Below, in pieces: positions 1 to 8,313 of a stretch of DNA of 64,000 nt (its first letter is position 1; each line of letters starts with the position of its first letter). The notes beneath the pieces were generated by a model. That model did not search any database. It worked only from the letters and a program-made list of their open reading frames with translations, and was not told where the DNA came from. The DNA is from JAJXWB01 sp964634325 (GTDB taxonomy: Bacteria; Pseudomonadota; Alphaproteobacteria; Rhizobiales; Beijerinckiaceae), in assembly GCA_964634325.1 (NCBI GenBank), contig CAZWJF010000016.1, forward strand, positions 1-64,000, given 5' to 3'. The translations under genes and the position numbers were made by a program.

Positions 1-848
1 CCTCGGTGCGGCGCCACGGCGCCAGGCCTGCAGCGCGACAGCGCCAAGGCGCGCGCTTCCGTCTCGCGCTTCAGGTCGTCGTCGTTCACGCCCGCCGACT
101 CGCACCAGGCGAAATGATCGAGATAGGCCTGGCTCCATCGGGAGCCTGTGAAGCCGCATCCGCGGTTCACGTTCTCGCGCACATGCGCCATGGCCGAGAG
201 CCCGTAGGCGCCGCACCGAGGGTCCGAGGGATCCTTTTCGGTTGTCGGCTGCGCGGGCGCGCTACCGCTGAATTCATAATTGTAGAAGACGTCGCCCATG
301 CCGCTCTCGCCGCCGACGTTCATCCACATCGTCAGCTTTTCGCCGTCGCGGCCGCGCGGGATTCGCTCGAGCTTTATGTCGCGCTCAGCGCTCTTGGGCA
401 GCGCCGGGTCGCCGAGGAAGCCCTTCAGTTCGAGGCCGCCGACGGCGCTCTGCGTGCGGAAGTAGAAATAGGCCGTTCCTCCGCCGTAATAGGGAACGGA
501 GCTCGACTCGCGCTGGATCGTCACATGCGCGACGAGGGGCGCATCTGCAGGCAGGCGCGCCGAGCCTGTTGAAAAGCGCCATTTGATGGTGGTCTGCGCC
601 CGCTCGCCGCCCTTCACGCGGCCTTCGCCGGAGCAATCCGCATAACCTTGCGAAAACACCGCCGAACCATCCGCCAGCGCGGCGCTGCGGCCGGGATAGC
701 ACGGGCTCTCGGAAAGCTGGGGCTGGTTGTAGGTGACGCTCTTCAGCACCCACGCGCCGGACTCCTGCGCCGCAGCGGCCAAGCTCCAGAGCACCGCGGC
801 GAAGACCATCGTTGCGCGAGAAAGACCGCGCCATTCGACATTGCGCAT
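1..848 (-). CDS. Secreted hypothetical protein, C-terminus beyond window
   Basis: An open frame reads leftward from an ATG at 848 and runs off the left edge, so about 282 residues are visible and the C-terminus is missing. The N-terminus is a typical Sec signal peptide: basic start, hydrophobic stretch FAAVLW..LAAAA, and likely cleavage near AAA-QES around residue 27. The mature part is rich in Cys, Tyr and Gly, with conserved-looking aromatic stretches (YYGGGTAYFYF, DVFYNYEFSG) and several Cys that could form disulfides in the periplasm. I do not recognise the family. The frame was read directly from the reverse complement, and codon phase was checked at three places. Only the function is unknown; the gene itself is well supported. 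Confidence 0.75.
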   Translation of the reverse strand, partial: MRNVEWRGLSRATMVFAAVLWSLAAAAQESGAWVLKSVTYNQPQLSESPCYPGRSAALADGSAVFSQGYADCSGEGRVKGGERAQTTIKWRFSTGSARLPADAPLVAHVTIQRESSSVPYYGGGTAYFYFRTQSAVGGLELKGFLGDPALPKSAERDIKLERIPRGRDGEKLTMWMNVGGESGMGDVFYNYEFSGSAPAQPTTEKDPSDPRCGAYGLSAMAHVRENVNRGCGFTGSRWSQAYLDHFAWCESAGVNDDDLKRETEARALALSRCRPGAVAPHR

Positions 849-966
849 GAAAGAAAACGTAAGGCGCCGCTCCGGCATCCGCCTTGCGCGAGCGCAAGAG
901 GGGCGGCGGATCCGATTTTGTTGCCCCGTCACCGCTCTGTGCGCGTTATTGTTCGTGCCGGTCGAT

Positions 967-992
967 TGTCCGCTTTCCGCCTGTTGCAGACA
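967..992. repeat. Possible short dispersed palindromic repeat fragment
   Basis: The segment begins TGTCCGC and ends with the near-complement GCAGACA, around a GC-rich core. Short intergenic dyads with TGTC(C/T)GC...GC(G/A)GACA ends are, from memory, widespread in Bradyrhizobium-like genomes and give spurious peptides. Only this one copy is seen in the window, so the family assignment is a guess. Confidence 0.3.
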
Positions 993-1008
993 TTCGCATC
1001 GTTTCGAT

Positions 1009-1030
1009 TTGCGGTATCATTATACCGCAA
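1009..1030. promoter_or_regulatory. Perfect inverted repeat, operator-like
   Basis: TTGCGGTAT-CATT-ATACCGCAA is a perfect dyad with 9-bp arms and a 4-bp centre, 150 bp before rplM and 161 bp before the leftward secreted-protein gene. The size and symmetry fit a dimeric repressor site, but a small hairpin is also possible. I cannot assign a regulator. Confidence 0.4.
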
Positions 1031-1109
1031 TCGATTTTCGCAGATTTTCCTAAGCGAACTCGCCCAGTGCATTGACGCCGGAATCCCCATCCCCTATACA
1101 CCCGCCATC

Positions 1110-1147
1110 CGAACCGGCGCAGGTTGCCTGACCTAAGCGCCGGTTCG
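1110..1147 (+). promoter_or_regulatory. Leader hairpin upstream of rplM-rpsI
   Basis: CGAACCGGCGC (1110-1120) pairs perfectly with GCGCCGGTTCG (1137-1147). Inside the loop AGGT (1121-1124) pairs with ACCT (1131-1134), leaving an AA bulge and a six-base loop. The structure ends about 32 nt before the rplM start codon and has no U-tract, so it is not a simple terminator. Ribosomal protein operons are commonly controlled by a product binding such a leader; here that role is inferred. Confidence 0.55.
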
Positions 1148-1179
1148 CTTCGTTTCGCGGCCAAAGGGAAACCACCGCA

Positions 1180-1650
1180 ATGTACGGCAAGACTTATTCG
1201 GCCAAGCCCGCCGATATCGAAAAGAAGTGGCTGCTGATCGACGCCAAGGGACTGGTCGTCGGCCGCCTCGCCACCATCATCGCCATGCGCCTGCGCGGCA
1301 AGCACAAGGCGACCTTCACGCCCCACATGGACGACGGCGACAACGTCATCGTCATCAACGCCGACAAGGTGGTTCTGACCGGCCGCAAGCGCGAGCAGAA
1401 GGTCTACTACCATCACACGGGCTATCCCGGCGGCATCAAGGAGCGCACCGCCAAGTTCATCCTGGACGGCCGCTTCCCCGAGCGCGTTCTCGAGAAGGCC
1501 GTGGAGCGCATGCTTCCGCGCGGCCCGCTCGGCCGCAAGCAGCTCGGCAATCTGCGCGTCTACAAGGGCGCGGAGCATCCGCACGCCGCCCAGAACCCGG
1601 TGACGGTCGACGTCGCCGCCATGAATTCCAAGAACGCCCGGAGCGCCTGA
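1180..1650 (+). CDS. rplM: 50S ribosomal protein L13
   Basis: The 156-residue product is a full-length bacterial L13, a primary 23S rRNA-binding protein of the large subunit. Recognisable parts are the start KTYSAKP.D..KKW.LIDAKGLVVGRLAT, the segment LRGKHKATFTPHMDDGDNVIVIN, and the C-terminal MLPRGPLGRKQLGNLRVYKGAEHPH. The ATG at 1180 follows AAAGGGAAA. It forms an operon with rpsI, whose start lies one base after the L13 stop codon, as in most bacteria. A strong hairpin in the leader may mediate control. No anomalies are seen. Confidence 0.98.
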   Translation: MYGKTYSAKPADIEKKWLLIDAKGLVVGRLATIIAMRLRGKHKATFTPHMDDGDNVIVINADKVVLTGRKREQKVYYHHTGYPGGIKERTAKFILDGRFPERVLEKAVERMLPRGPLGRKQLGNLRVYKGAEHPHAAQNPVTVDVAAMNSKNARSA

Positions 1651-1651
1651 T

Positions 1652-2125
1652 ATGGCCGAGACGCTTTCCTCCCTGTCCGAACTCCAGACCTCGGCGGCGG
1701 CCCCCGAAGCCCCGGTCTACGAGAAGAAGGTCGACAAATACGGCCGCGCCTACGCCACCGGCAAGCGCAAGGACGCCGTCGCCCGCGTGTGGATCAAGCC
1801 CGGCACGGGCAAGACCACCGTCAACGGCCGCGAGCTCGACGTGTACTTCGCCCGCCCGGTGCTGCGCATGATCATCGCCCAGCCGCTGGTGGTCGCCAAC
1901 CGCGTCGGCCAGTACGACCTGATGGTCTCGGTCGCCGGCGGCGGCCTGTCGGGCCAGGCGGGCGCCGTGCGTCACGGCCTCGCCAAGGCGCTGACCAACT
2001 TCGAGCCGGAGCTTCGCCCCGCGCTCAAGAAGGAAGGCTTCCTGACCCGCGACAGCCGCGTGGTCGAGCGCAAGAAGTACGGCAAGCGCAAGGCGCGCCG
2101 GAGCTTCCAGTTCTCGAAGCGCTGA
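1652..2125 (+). CDS. rpsI: 30S ribosomal protein S9
   Basis: The product is ribosomal protein S9 (157 residues), whose C-terminal tail reaches the P-site tRNA. The core begins near residue 33 (YGRAYATGKRKDAVARVWIKPGTGK) and ends with the expected basic tail KKYGKRKARRSFQFSKR. An acidic, Ala-rich N-terminal extension of about 30 residues makes it longer than the E. coli protein; this extension is usual in alphaproteobacteria. It starts one base after the rplM stop, so translation is probably coupled, and the operon ends at a hairpin terminator at 2189-2214. Confidence 0.98.
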   Translation: MAETLSSLSELQTSAAAPEAPVYEKKVDKYGRAYATGKRKDAVARVWIKPGTGKTTVNGRELDVYFARPVLRMIIAQPLVVANRVGQYDLMVSVAGGGLSGQAGAVRHGLAKALTNFEPELRPALKKEGFLTRDSRVVERKKYGKRKARRSFQFSKR

Positions 2126-2188
2126 TTTCGCGCAGTCGCTCGAGCGGTTGGCGCAAGCCAGAGCGAGAGCGGCCAGAACGCAAGCATC

Positions 2189-2214
2189 AAGGGCGGCCTT
2201 CGGGTCGCCCTTTT
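2189..2214 (+). terminator. Rho-independent terminator after rplM-rpsI
   Basis: AAGGGCG pairs with CGCCCTT around a CCTTCGGG-containing loop, and the right arm runs into TTTT. It lies 64 bp after the rpsI stop and just before the OsmC-like gene. Confidence 0.75.
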
Positions 2215-2261
2215 GCTTTGGCGCAAGCGCGTTATGCTGGTCACATATCGGGAGGAGCGCC

Positions 2262-2774
2262 ATGGACGCCGCTGCGCTGAAGCAATTGCAGGAGCCGCTG
2301 AAAGCGAAATACCGCGCCGACGATCGCGCGGCGACCATCACGCTGAAGGCCTCTGGAACGCTCGACGACCAAAAAATCGCCTGCAATCTGGAGACGGGCA
2401 GGGCGCTCGCCGCCGCCGGCCTTCATCCGCTTGCTGGCGGCTCCGGCGCGGAGCTTTGTTCGGGCGACATGCTGCTGGAGGCGCTGGTCGCCTGCGCCGG
2501 GGTCACCATGAAGGCGGTGGCGACCGCGCTTGAAATCCCGTTGCGCTCGGCGAAGGTGACGGCCGAAGGCGATCTCGACATGCGCGGCACACTCGGCGTC
2601 GCCAAGGACGCGGCCGTCGGGTTTTCGGCGATCCGCCTGAAGTTCGAGGTCGACGCCGACGCGCCGCAGGACAAGCTCGATACGTTGCTGAAACTCACCG
2701 AGCGCTATTGCGTCGTCTTCCAGACGATGAACCAGCGCCCGGATCTGTCCGCGAGCCTCACGCGCGCGGTCTGA
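2262..2774 (+). CDS. OsmC family protein
   Basis: This 170-residue protein has the OsmC/Ohr fold pattern: an N-terminal beta-rich half, then a helix with ...LLEALVACAGVTM, and later ERYCVVFQTM. Those two cysteines are in the usual positions of the peroxidatic pair that reduces organic hydroperoxides; an extra Cys sits at ELCSGD. It is closer to YhfA-like OsmC relatives than to Ohr itself, so the substrate is uncertain. The ATG at 2262 has GGGAGGAG six bases upstream, which rules out the longer in-frame start. It lies just after the rpsI terminator and is probably transcribed separately. Confidence 0.85.
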   Translation: MDAAALKQLQEPLKAKYRADDRAATITLKASGTLDDQKIACNLETGRALAAAGLHPLAGGSGAELCSGDMLLEALVACAGVTMKAVATALEIPLRSAKVTAEGDLDMRGTLGVAKDAAVGFSAIRLKFEVDADAPQDKLDTLLKLTERYCVVFQTMNQRPDLSASLTRAV

Positions 2775-2789
2775 CGCGTCAAAACCGCG

Positions 2790-3533
2790 TCAGAGGCAAT
2801 TGTTGTGGCGCTTCCAGGTCTCCTCGTGGCCGATCGCTCGTGCGAAGGCCGGCGGCGTGCAGCGCGCGGCTTCTTCCTCGGCGCTCGCTCCGGGCTTCGG
2901 CGCGACGTAGAACGCCGGACGCACCGGCCGTCGGTCGAGCAGCGCGATCACCGCGACCATGGCGACGGCGAAAGCGGCCAGAACCGCTCCCTTGCGGCGG
3001 TCGATGGCCGGCGGCGCGGCGACCGGAATTTCGCAGGCGCCGCCCGGGCAGAGCTGCGCCCGTGCGCCGGGCAGCATGTTGTAGATCTTGCAGCCGATGC
3101 AGATACCGAACGAGGTCTCGAAGAACAGCAATAGCAGGCAGGTTCCGCAGACCAGCATGTTGATGGGGCCGACCACATGGCCGATCACCATCAGGAAGAA
3201 CATGGCGACGGCGAGCGCCAGACCGATGCCCCAGGCGAAGCGCTTCTGCGGCGCGCCGACCCATTCGGGCTGCTGGCCGTTCACGATCCATTGCCCGACG
3301 ATCAGGCTCGGCGCGTAGGCGGGATTGACGAACAGCCGGATCGCGAAATCGATCATGAACGCGATGACGAAGATGCGGGTCGGATGGAAATTGCCGTTCT
3401 GAAACGCCTGCATGAACGTCGTCAGTGCGAAAACGAACAGAATGCCCGCCGCTGCGCGCACCGCGCGTTCGTTGAGGACGGCAATGTCGAATTCCGGCCG
3501 ACGTTCGCCGAACTGAAACAGCGTTGAAGGCAT
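2790..3533 (-). CDS. DUF4395 domain-containing membrane protein
   Basis: The 247-residue product is an integral membrane protein with about five hydrophobic segments. The N-terminal two thirds match the DUF4395 pattern: FQFGERRPEFDIAVLNERAVRAAAGILF, a second pair of helices, then CGTCLLLLFFETSFGICIGCKIYNML. The paired CxxC-like cysteines in the last helices are typical of this family. The C-terminal tail (about 75 residues) is soluble and ends with Cys-Leu. The ATG at 3533 is chosen because AAAGGAGAGG precedes it; a longer open frame to 3746 has no binding site and poor composition. Function is unknown for the family, though it is sometimes linked to thiol or sulfur chemistry. It is divergent from the next gene. 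Confidence 0.8.
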   Translation of the reverse strand: MPSTLFQFGERRPEFDIAVLNERAVRAAAGILFVFALTTFMQAFQNGNFHPTRIFVIAFMIDFAIRLFVNPAYAPSLIVGQWIVNGQQPEWVGAPQKRFAWGIGLALAVAMFFLMVIGHVVGPINMLVCGTCLLLLFFETSFGICIGCKIYNMLPGARAQLCPGGACEIPVAAPPAIDRRKGAVLAAFAVAMVAVIALLDRRPVRPAFYVAPKPGASAEEEAARCTPPAFARAIGHEETWKRHNNCL

Positions 3534-3639
3534 CCGCCTCTCCTTTGCGCGTCCTGGCGCGGCCCTGCCGGCCGGTTTGATCGCATCGCCATGAATTTGG
3601 CAACTGCCGGGCAGCTTTCGCGCGAGGAATGAAATCTGC

Positions 3640-4146
3640 ATGGGCGCGCCTATGGGTCCTCCGCCGTCGCAATCCCGACAACACGCCGCTTCGATCGCGC
3701 TCGAGGGCGCGCGCGCCGCCAGAACCCGGTCCGAAGACGCCCGCAAGGCGATCGACGCGGCGCTCGCGCTTGCGCCCGACGATGTCGACGTGCGGATGGC
3801 CGCTTACAAGTTTCACTTCTACAACCACGATTACGCGCCGGCGGCGGACCATGCCGCGGTTTGTATCAGCATGTTCGCCGCAGACCTCGGCCTGCCGCCG
3901 GACTGGCGATCGGTCGCGCCGGATCACGCCGATTTCGCCGCTCTCGCCCGCGCGCCTGGACGCTATTTGCAGGCGCTCATCGCCTGGGGCTATTGCCGCG
4001 CGCGCCTCGGCGCAGTGGAGGAGGGGCGCGAGGCCGTCGCGCAGGCGGCGCGGCTCGATCCGAGCGATCGTTTCGGCGCGCGACGCCTGCTGGCGGTCAT
4101 GGAACGCGGCGGCGTCGAAATTGACGCCGATGCGGTCGACAATTGA
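3640..4146 (+). CDS. Hypothetical TPR-like helical protein
   Basis: This 168-residue protein has no signal peptide and reads as alternating helices with TPR-like periodicity: ARKAIDAALALAPDDVDVRMAAYKFHFYNHDYAPAADHA and, near the end, GYCRARLGAVEEGREAVAQAARLDPSDRFGARRLL. Two degenerate TPR units, one at each end, fit best, suggesting a small cytoplasmic adaptor. An AGGAAT lies about 10 bases before the ATG at 3640; an overlapping ATG at 3629 is out of frame. It is divergent from the DUF4395 gene and 154 bp before argC. No specific function can be given. Confidence 0.65.
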   Translation: MGAPMGPPPSQSRQHAASIALEGARAARTRSEDARKAIDAALALAPDDVDVRMAAYKFHFYNHDYAPAADHAAVCISMFAADLGLPPDWRSVAPDHADFAALARAPGRYLQALIAWGYCRARLGAVEEGREAVAQAARLDPSDRFGARRLLAVMERGGVEIDADAVDN

Positions 4147-4300
4147 CATGACGGCGGCTCTCGCGCATCAAGCCGCCATGACGACCCCGTTCCGCAAGAA
4201 CCGACGCTGACCCGGCGTCAAATCCCGGATCCTTGATCCGGACGCGCGACATGCGCGCCGTTCGTCACTATTTTCGCATCCAAACCAACAGGGTCGCTCC

Positions 4301-5215
4301 ATGGCCGCAAGAATCTTCATCGACGGCGAAGCCGGCACCACCGGGCTCGAGATCCGGGAAAAGCTCGGGCCGCACGCCGGCGTCGAGCTGGTTTCGATCG
4401 ATCCCGAGCATCGCAAGGACCCCGGCGCCAAGACCGAATTGCTGGCGTCGGTCGATCTCGCGATCCTCTGCCTTCCCGACGACGCGGCGAAGGAAACGGC
4501 CGCCATCGTCGAAAGCCTCGGCGCGGACGGGCCGCGGCTGCTCGACGCCTCCACCGCCCATCGCGTCGCGGAGGGATGGACTTACGGCTTCCCGGAACTG
4601 GCCGACGGCCAGAGCGATGCGGTCAAACGGGCGCGCAAGGTTTCGAATCCCGGCTGCTATGCGACCGGCGCCATCGCATTGCTTCGACCGCTGGTCGACG
4701 CTGGCCTGATTCCGGCCGACTGGCCGCTGACCATCAACGCCGTGTCAGGCTATTCGGGCGGCGGGCGGCAGATGATCGAAGCCTACGAGACCCACAAGGC
4801 GCCGTTGTTCGAAGCCTACGGGCTCGGGCTCGAACACAAGCACATCCCTGAAATCGTCAGATGGTCGGGTCTGACCGCGCGGCCGCTGTTTGTACCCTCC
4901 GTCGGCAATTTCCGGCAGGGCATGCTGGTTTGCGTCCCGCTGCAACTCGATGCGCTGCCCACCAAGCCGAAGGCCGCCGATCTCGAGGCCGCGATGCAGA
5001 AGCGTTACAGCGGCCAGCGCTACGTCCGGGTCGTGCATCCCGACGCATCCGGCCGGCTCGACGCGCTCGCGCTCAACGGCACGAACGATCTGGAGCTGAT
5101 GGTCTACGGCAGCGAGAGCCGCCGGCAAGCCGTGCTGATCGCGCGGCTCGACAATCTCGGCAAGGGCGCGTCAGGCGCGGCCGTCCAGAACGTGGAGCTG
5201 ATGCTGGGGCTTTGA
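4301..5215 (+). CDS. argC: N-acetyl-gamma-glutamyl-phosphate reductase (type 2)
   Basis: ArgC reduces N-acetyl-glutamyl phosphate to the semialdehyde with NADPH in arginine biosynthesis. The 304-residue length and short Rossmann start (ARIFIDGEAGTTGLEI) identify the type 2 class common in alphaproteobacteria. The catalytic cysteine is at about residue 119 in SNPGCYATGAIALLRPL, and the SGYSGGGRQMIEAYE segment follows. The product should be cytoplasmic and tetrameric. In many Rhizobiales argC lies close downstream of rplM-rpsI, as here. It ends 10 bp from the convergent FAH-family gene. No oddities are seen. Confidence 0.95.
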   Translation: MAARIFIDGEAGTTGLEIREKLGPHAGVELVSIDPEHRKDPGAKTELLASVDLAILCLPDDAAKETAAIVESLGADGPRLLDASTAHRVAEGWTYGFPELADGQSDAVKRARKVSNPGCYATGAIALLRPLVDAGLIPADWPLTINAVSGYSGGGRQMIEAYETHKAPLFEAYGLGLEHKHIPEIVRWSGLTARPLFVPSVGNFRQGMLVCVPLQLDALPTKPKAADLEAAMQKRYSGQRYVRVVHPDASGRLDALALNGTNDLELMVYGSESRRQAVLIARLDNLGKGASGAAVQNVELMLGL

Positions 5216-5225
5216 GCCCCGGCTC

Positions 5226-6080
5226 TCAGTCTTCGCCGTACGCCACCACCCGGCAGGCCTGTTCGCCGAGCCCGTCGATGCCGAGCCGCATCGTGTCGCC
5301 GGCCTGCAGGAACACCGGCGGCTTCTTGCCGGCGCCGACGCCGGGCGGCGTGCCGGTGACGATCACGTCGCCGACTTCCAGCGTCATGAATTGCGAGATG
5401 TAGGAGACGATCTTCTTCACCCCGAAGATCATCGTCCTGGTCGAGCCCGTCTGCATGCGCGCGCCGTTGACGTCGAGCCACATGCCGAGGTTCTGCACGT
5501 CGCCGACTTCGTCCGGCGTCACGAGCCAGGGGCCGAGCGGGCCGAAGGTGGGCGCGCTCTTGCCCTTCATCCAGTTGCCGCCGCGCTCCAGCTGGAACTC
5601 GCGCTCCGACACGTCGTTGGCGAGGCAATAGCCGGCGACATGATCGAGCGCCTCGTCCTCGGAGACGTAGGACGCGCGCTTGCCGATGACGACGCCGAGT
5701 TCGACCTCCCAGTCGCTCTTCTTGGAGCCCTTGGGGATGACGACGTCGTCGTTCGGGCCGACGATGCAATTCGGCGCCTTGTTGAACAGGATCGGCTCGG
5801 CCGGGATCGGCATGTTCGTCTCGGCCGCGTGGTCGGCGTAGTTCAGGCCCACCGCGATGAAATTGCAGGGCCGTCCGACGCAGGCGCCGATCCGCGGAGA
5901 GCCGGAGACGGCTTTCAGCTCATCCTTCTTCAGCGCCTTGGCGACCTTCTTGACGTGCTTGTGCGCGAGTTCGTCGCCCGCCCAGTCCGACACGATGTCC
6001 GAGCAATCGCGCAGCTTGCCCTTGGCGTCGATCACGCCGGGCTTTTCTTTTCCGGCCTTGCCGTAACGGACGAGTTTCAT
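5226..6080 (-). CDS. Fumarylacetoacetate hydrolase family protein
   Basis: The 284-residue product belongs to the FAH superfamily of metal-dependent C-C bond hydrolases, hydratases and lyases. It has an N-terminal small domain (MKLVRYG...KPGVIDAKGKLRDCSD) and the catalytic domain from about residue 80 (FIAVGLNYADHAAE). Metal ligands are expected in the WEVELGVVIGKRA region and the closing motif is GDVIVTGTPPGVG. Such enzymes act in aromatic or catechol meta-cleavage and related catabolism, but neighbours give no pathway clue, so the substrate is unknown. The ATG at 6080 is chosen over a start at 6107 because AAGGAG precedes it and family members begin MKLVRYG. Confidence 0.88.
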   Translation of the reverse strand: MKLVRYGKAGKEKPGVIDAKGKLRDCSDIVSDWAGDELAHKHVKKVAKALKKDELKAVSGSPRIGACVGRPCNFIAVGLNYADHAAETNMPIPAEPILFNKAPNCIVGPNDDVVIPKGSKKSDWEVELGVVIGKRASYVSEDEALDHVAGYCLANDVSEREFQLERGGNWMKGKSAPTFGPLGPWLVTPDEVGDVQNLGMWLDVNGARMQTGSTRTMIFGVKKIVSYISQFMTLEVGDVIVTGTPPGVGAGKKPPVFLQAGDTMRLGIDGLGEQACRVVAYGED

Positions 6081-6188
6081 CGGACGCCTAGCTCCTTCTT
6101 GCGCCATTGCGCTGACATGTTTGTAAAATCATCATGCGCATTCGGCGTGTCATGAGCAAGCGCGCCGCGTTGTCGAACGGGGGCTTCG

Positions 6189-6572
6189 ATGATCCGTCCG
6201 CTGGCCATCTCCGCCTCGCTTCTGGCCTCGTGCGCCACGGCGGGCTTCGCAGCTGAGTTTTTCGAAGGCGCATGGGCGCGAACGGCGCGGGAATGCCGCA
6301 ACCGCGAGGGACCGGGTTCGGGAGTGCTGATCAACCTGTCGGGCAAGGAAAACGGCAAGCCGGCGCCGTTGTTCGACCAGTACGAGCATCATTGCCGGAT
6401 CGAAGACGTCGAGCGCTCGGCCAAAGGCGCGAAACTGTCGCTGCTCTGCTTCGAATTCTGGGACGACTACACGGCGAACCGAGATGGCCGGCGCGAAAGC
6501 GTGACGATCGCGGCGCGTGACCGGACCAGGATGAAGATGGACGGCAAGGCCTACGTCCGCTGTCGCAACTGA
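6189..6572 (+). CDS. Small exported hypothetical protein
   Basis: The 127-residue product starts with a clear Sec signal peptide (MIRPLAISASLLASCATAGFAA, cleavage near residue 22). The mature 105-residue domain opens EFFEGAWARTARECRN and has four cysteines (ARECRN, HHCRIED, LLCFEF, YVRCRN) that probably form two disulfides. This resembles the small periplasmic beta-rich proteins common in Rhizobiales, but I know no named family. A run of five G lies seven bases before the ATG. It ends one base before the convergent phosphatase-kinase gene. It is a real gene with unknown function. Confidence 0.7.
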   Translation: MIRPLAISASLLASCATAGFAAEFFEGAWARTARECRNREGPGSGVLINLSGKENGKPAPLFDQYEHHCRIEDVERSAKGAKLSLLCFEFWDDYTANRDGRRESVTIAARDRTRMKMDGKAYVRCRN

Positions 6573-6573
6573 C

Positions 6574-8298
6574 CTAGCGCCGCATCGTCAAGAGAAAGAG
6601 CAGCGCCACGACCGCTGCGCCCAGAAGCGCCGACACGATCTTCCAGAATTTCAGCGGATCGCGATCGATGAGGCGCGTCGGCTCGCTATCGATCACCGGA
6701 TTGCGCAGCGCGTAGGCGAATTCGGCGGGTTCGGCGAAACGCTGCTCCGGATCGGGATGCAGCGCCTTGCGCAACGCGCCGTCCACCCACAGCGGCAGAT
6801 CGTGGCTCACGTCGGCGATCGGCGTGTAAACGAGCTTCCTGGCCTGCGCGGGCGTCCTGATGTGCGAGACCTGCGCGCCATAGGGCAGGCGTCCGGTCAG
6901 CATGTGATAGGCGATCGCGCCGAGCGAATAGACGTCCGCGCGCGCCGATCCGCCCTGGCCGAGAAAATATTCGGGCGCGGTATATTGCACCGTCCCGAGG
7001 ATTTCCGCGTTGACCGCGGCTTGCGCCGTCTCCGCGACGCCCGCGACGCGCGTCGATCCGAAATCGATGATCTTCGCCGTTCCCGTGCGGTCGATCATGA
7101 TGTTCGCCGGTCGGAGGTCCTGGTGGATCATCTCCTTGCGATGGAAAGCGGTCAGGCCTCTGGCGACCTGATCGACGATCGCGCGCACGCTCTCGAGTTC
7201 GGGTCTCGGGTGATCGAGCATCCACTGAGCGAGCGTCTGCCCCTCGACAAATTCGAACGCCACGTAGAGGAAATTGCGCTTGCGCGCGATCGGGCTCGGC
7301 TTGAGCACAAAGGCGCTGGAGACGCGGCGCGCGACCCATTCTTCGAGCATGAACCGCTTCAGGTACGCCTTGTCGTCGCGCAGATCGATGGATGGCGTCT
7401 TGAGCGCGACGACCTGTCCGGATTCGATGTCTTCGGCGAGATAGATGTGGCTGCGCGCGGAAGCATGAAGCTGGCGCACGATCCGATAGCCGTCGAACAG
7501 GCTGCGCGCTTCGAGCAGCGGCGCCGGCGGCAGGTCCGAGGTCGACTGCAACGCGTCGTCGGCGGCGCCGGTCGCCACCTGTTCGACGCGCGCGATCTGG
7601 ATCGTCAGATTGTCGTCGCTTCCGCGGCGCAGCGCTTCCTCGACGATCGCGCGGGCTGCGGCGTCGAGATCGGCGGCGCTTGAAATCGCGCCGGTCACGA
7701 AGGCGCTGTCGACGAATTCGTAGACGCCGTCGGTCGCCAGCACGAAGACGTCGCCTGGATTGATCGCCTCGACGCGGTAGTCGATCTCGACCTGCGCGTT
7801 CACGCCGAGCGCGCGGCCGAGATAGCTCTCGACCGACGACAGAATGACCCGATGGTCGTTGGTCAGTTGCTCCAGCGCTGCGCCGGACACCCGAAAGATG
7901 CGCGCATCGCCGATGTGGAACAGATGCGCCTGCCGGCCCTTCAGCACCATGGCGCTGAAGGTGCAGACGTAGCCGCGATCCTTCTCGTAGGTGCGAAAGC
8001 TGCGCTGGTTTTGCGCATGCAGCCATGAGTTCGACGCGGCGATCACGCGCCGCGCAGACGTCTTCACCGACCAGGCTTCCGACGTGCAGTAATAGTCCGT
8101 CAGAAAGCCTTTGACCGCCGATTCCGCGGCGATCTGGCTGACCTCGCTGGAGCTGACGCCATCGGCGAGGGCGAGCGCCGCGCCCTTGAGGCTGAGGTCG
8201 GGCTCGTCGGGCGAGATCGCGCCATAGAAGTCCTGATTGACCGGCTTCCGGCCCTTGTCCGAATGCTGTCCGATCGAGACCCGGAGGCGCGCGTTCAT
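6574..8298 (-). CDS. Bifunctional PP2C-type phosphatase / Ser-Thr protein kinase
   Basis: The 574-residue protein joins two opposing activities. Residues about 1-235 form a PP2C phosphatase with the metal-site motifs ALADGVSS, HIGDARIFRV, ATDGVYEF and DDNLTIQIAR. Residues about 265-525 form a Hanks-type kinase with VALKTP (ATP lysine), HQDLRPANIMID (catalytic loop, HQD in place of HRD) and IDFGS in the DFG position. A last hydrophobic segment (WKIVSALLGAAVVALLFLL) followed by two Arg anchors the C-terminus in the membrane with both domains cytoplasmic. It lies downstream of the FNT channel gene on the same strand, across a terminator hairpin. The same pairing with nitrate/nitrite transport genes is known from pseudomonad nas loci, so a role in nitrogen assimilation control is inferred. 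Confidence 0.9.
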   Translation of the reverse strand: MNARLRVSIGQHSDKGRKPVNQDFYGAISPDEPDLSLKGAALALADGVSSSEVSQIAAESAVKGFLTDYYCTSEAWSVKTSARRVIAASNSWLHAQNQRSFRTYEKDRGYVCTFSAMVLKGRQAHLFHIGDARIFRVSGAALEQLTNDHRVILSSVESYLGRALGVNAQVEIDYRVEAINPGDVFVLATDGVYEFVDSAFVTGAISSAADLDAAARAIVEEALRRGSDDNLTIQIARVEQVATGAADDALQSTSDLPPAPLLEARSLFDGYRIVRQLHASARSHIYLAEDIESGQVVALKTPSIDLRDDKAYLKRFMLEEWVARRVSSAFVLKPSPIARKRNFLYVAFEFVEGQTLAQWMLDHPRPELESVRAIVDQVARGLTAFHRKEMIHQDLRPANIMIDRTGTAKIIDFGSTRVAGVAETAQAAVNAEILGTVQYTAPEYFLGQGGSARADVYSLGAIAYHMLTGRLPYGAQVSHIRTPAQARKLVYTPIADVSHDLPLWVDGALRKALHPDPEQRFAEPAEFAYALRNPVIDSEPTRLIDRDPLKFWKIVSALLGAAVVALLFLLTMRR

Positions 8299-8313
8299 AG
8301 TCGCAATCTCGTG

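Larger units (their letters stand above)
849..1179. other. Intergenic region between secreted protein and rplM
   Basis: This 331-bp stretch carries no convincing gene. It holds, in order, a short dispersed-repeat-like dyad (967-992), a perfect 9-bp-arm dyad (1009-1030) and the rplM leader hairpin (1110-1147). The promoters of both the leftward secreted-protein gene and the rightward rplM-rpsI operon must lie here. Open frames crossing it have no ribosome binding site and atypical composition. Confidence 0.6.
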
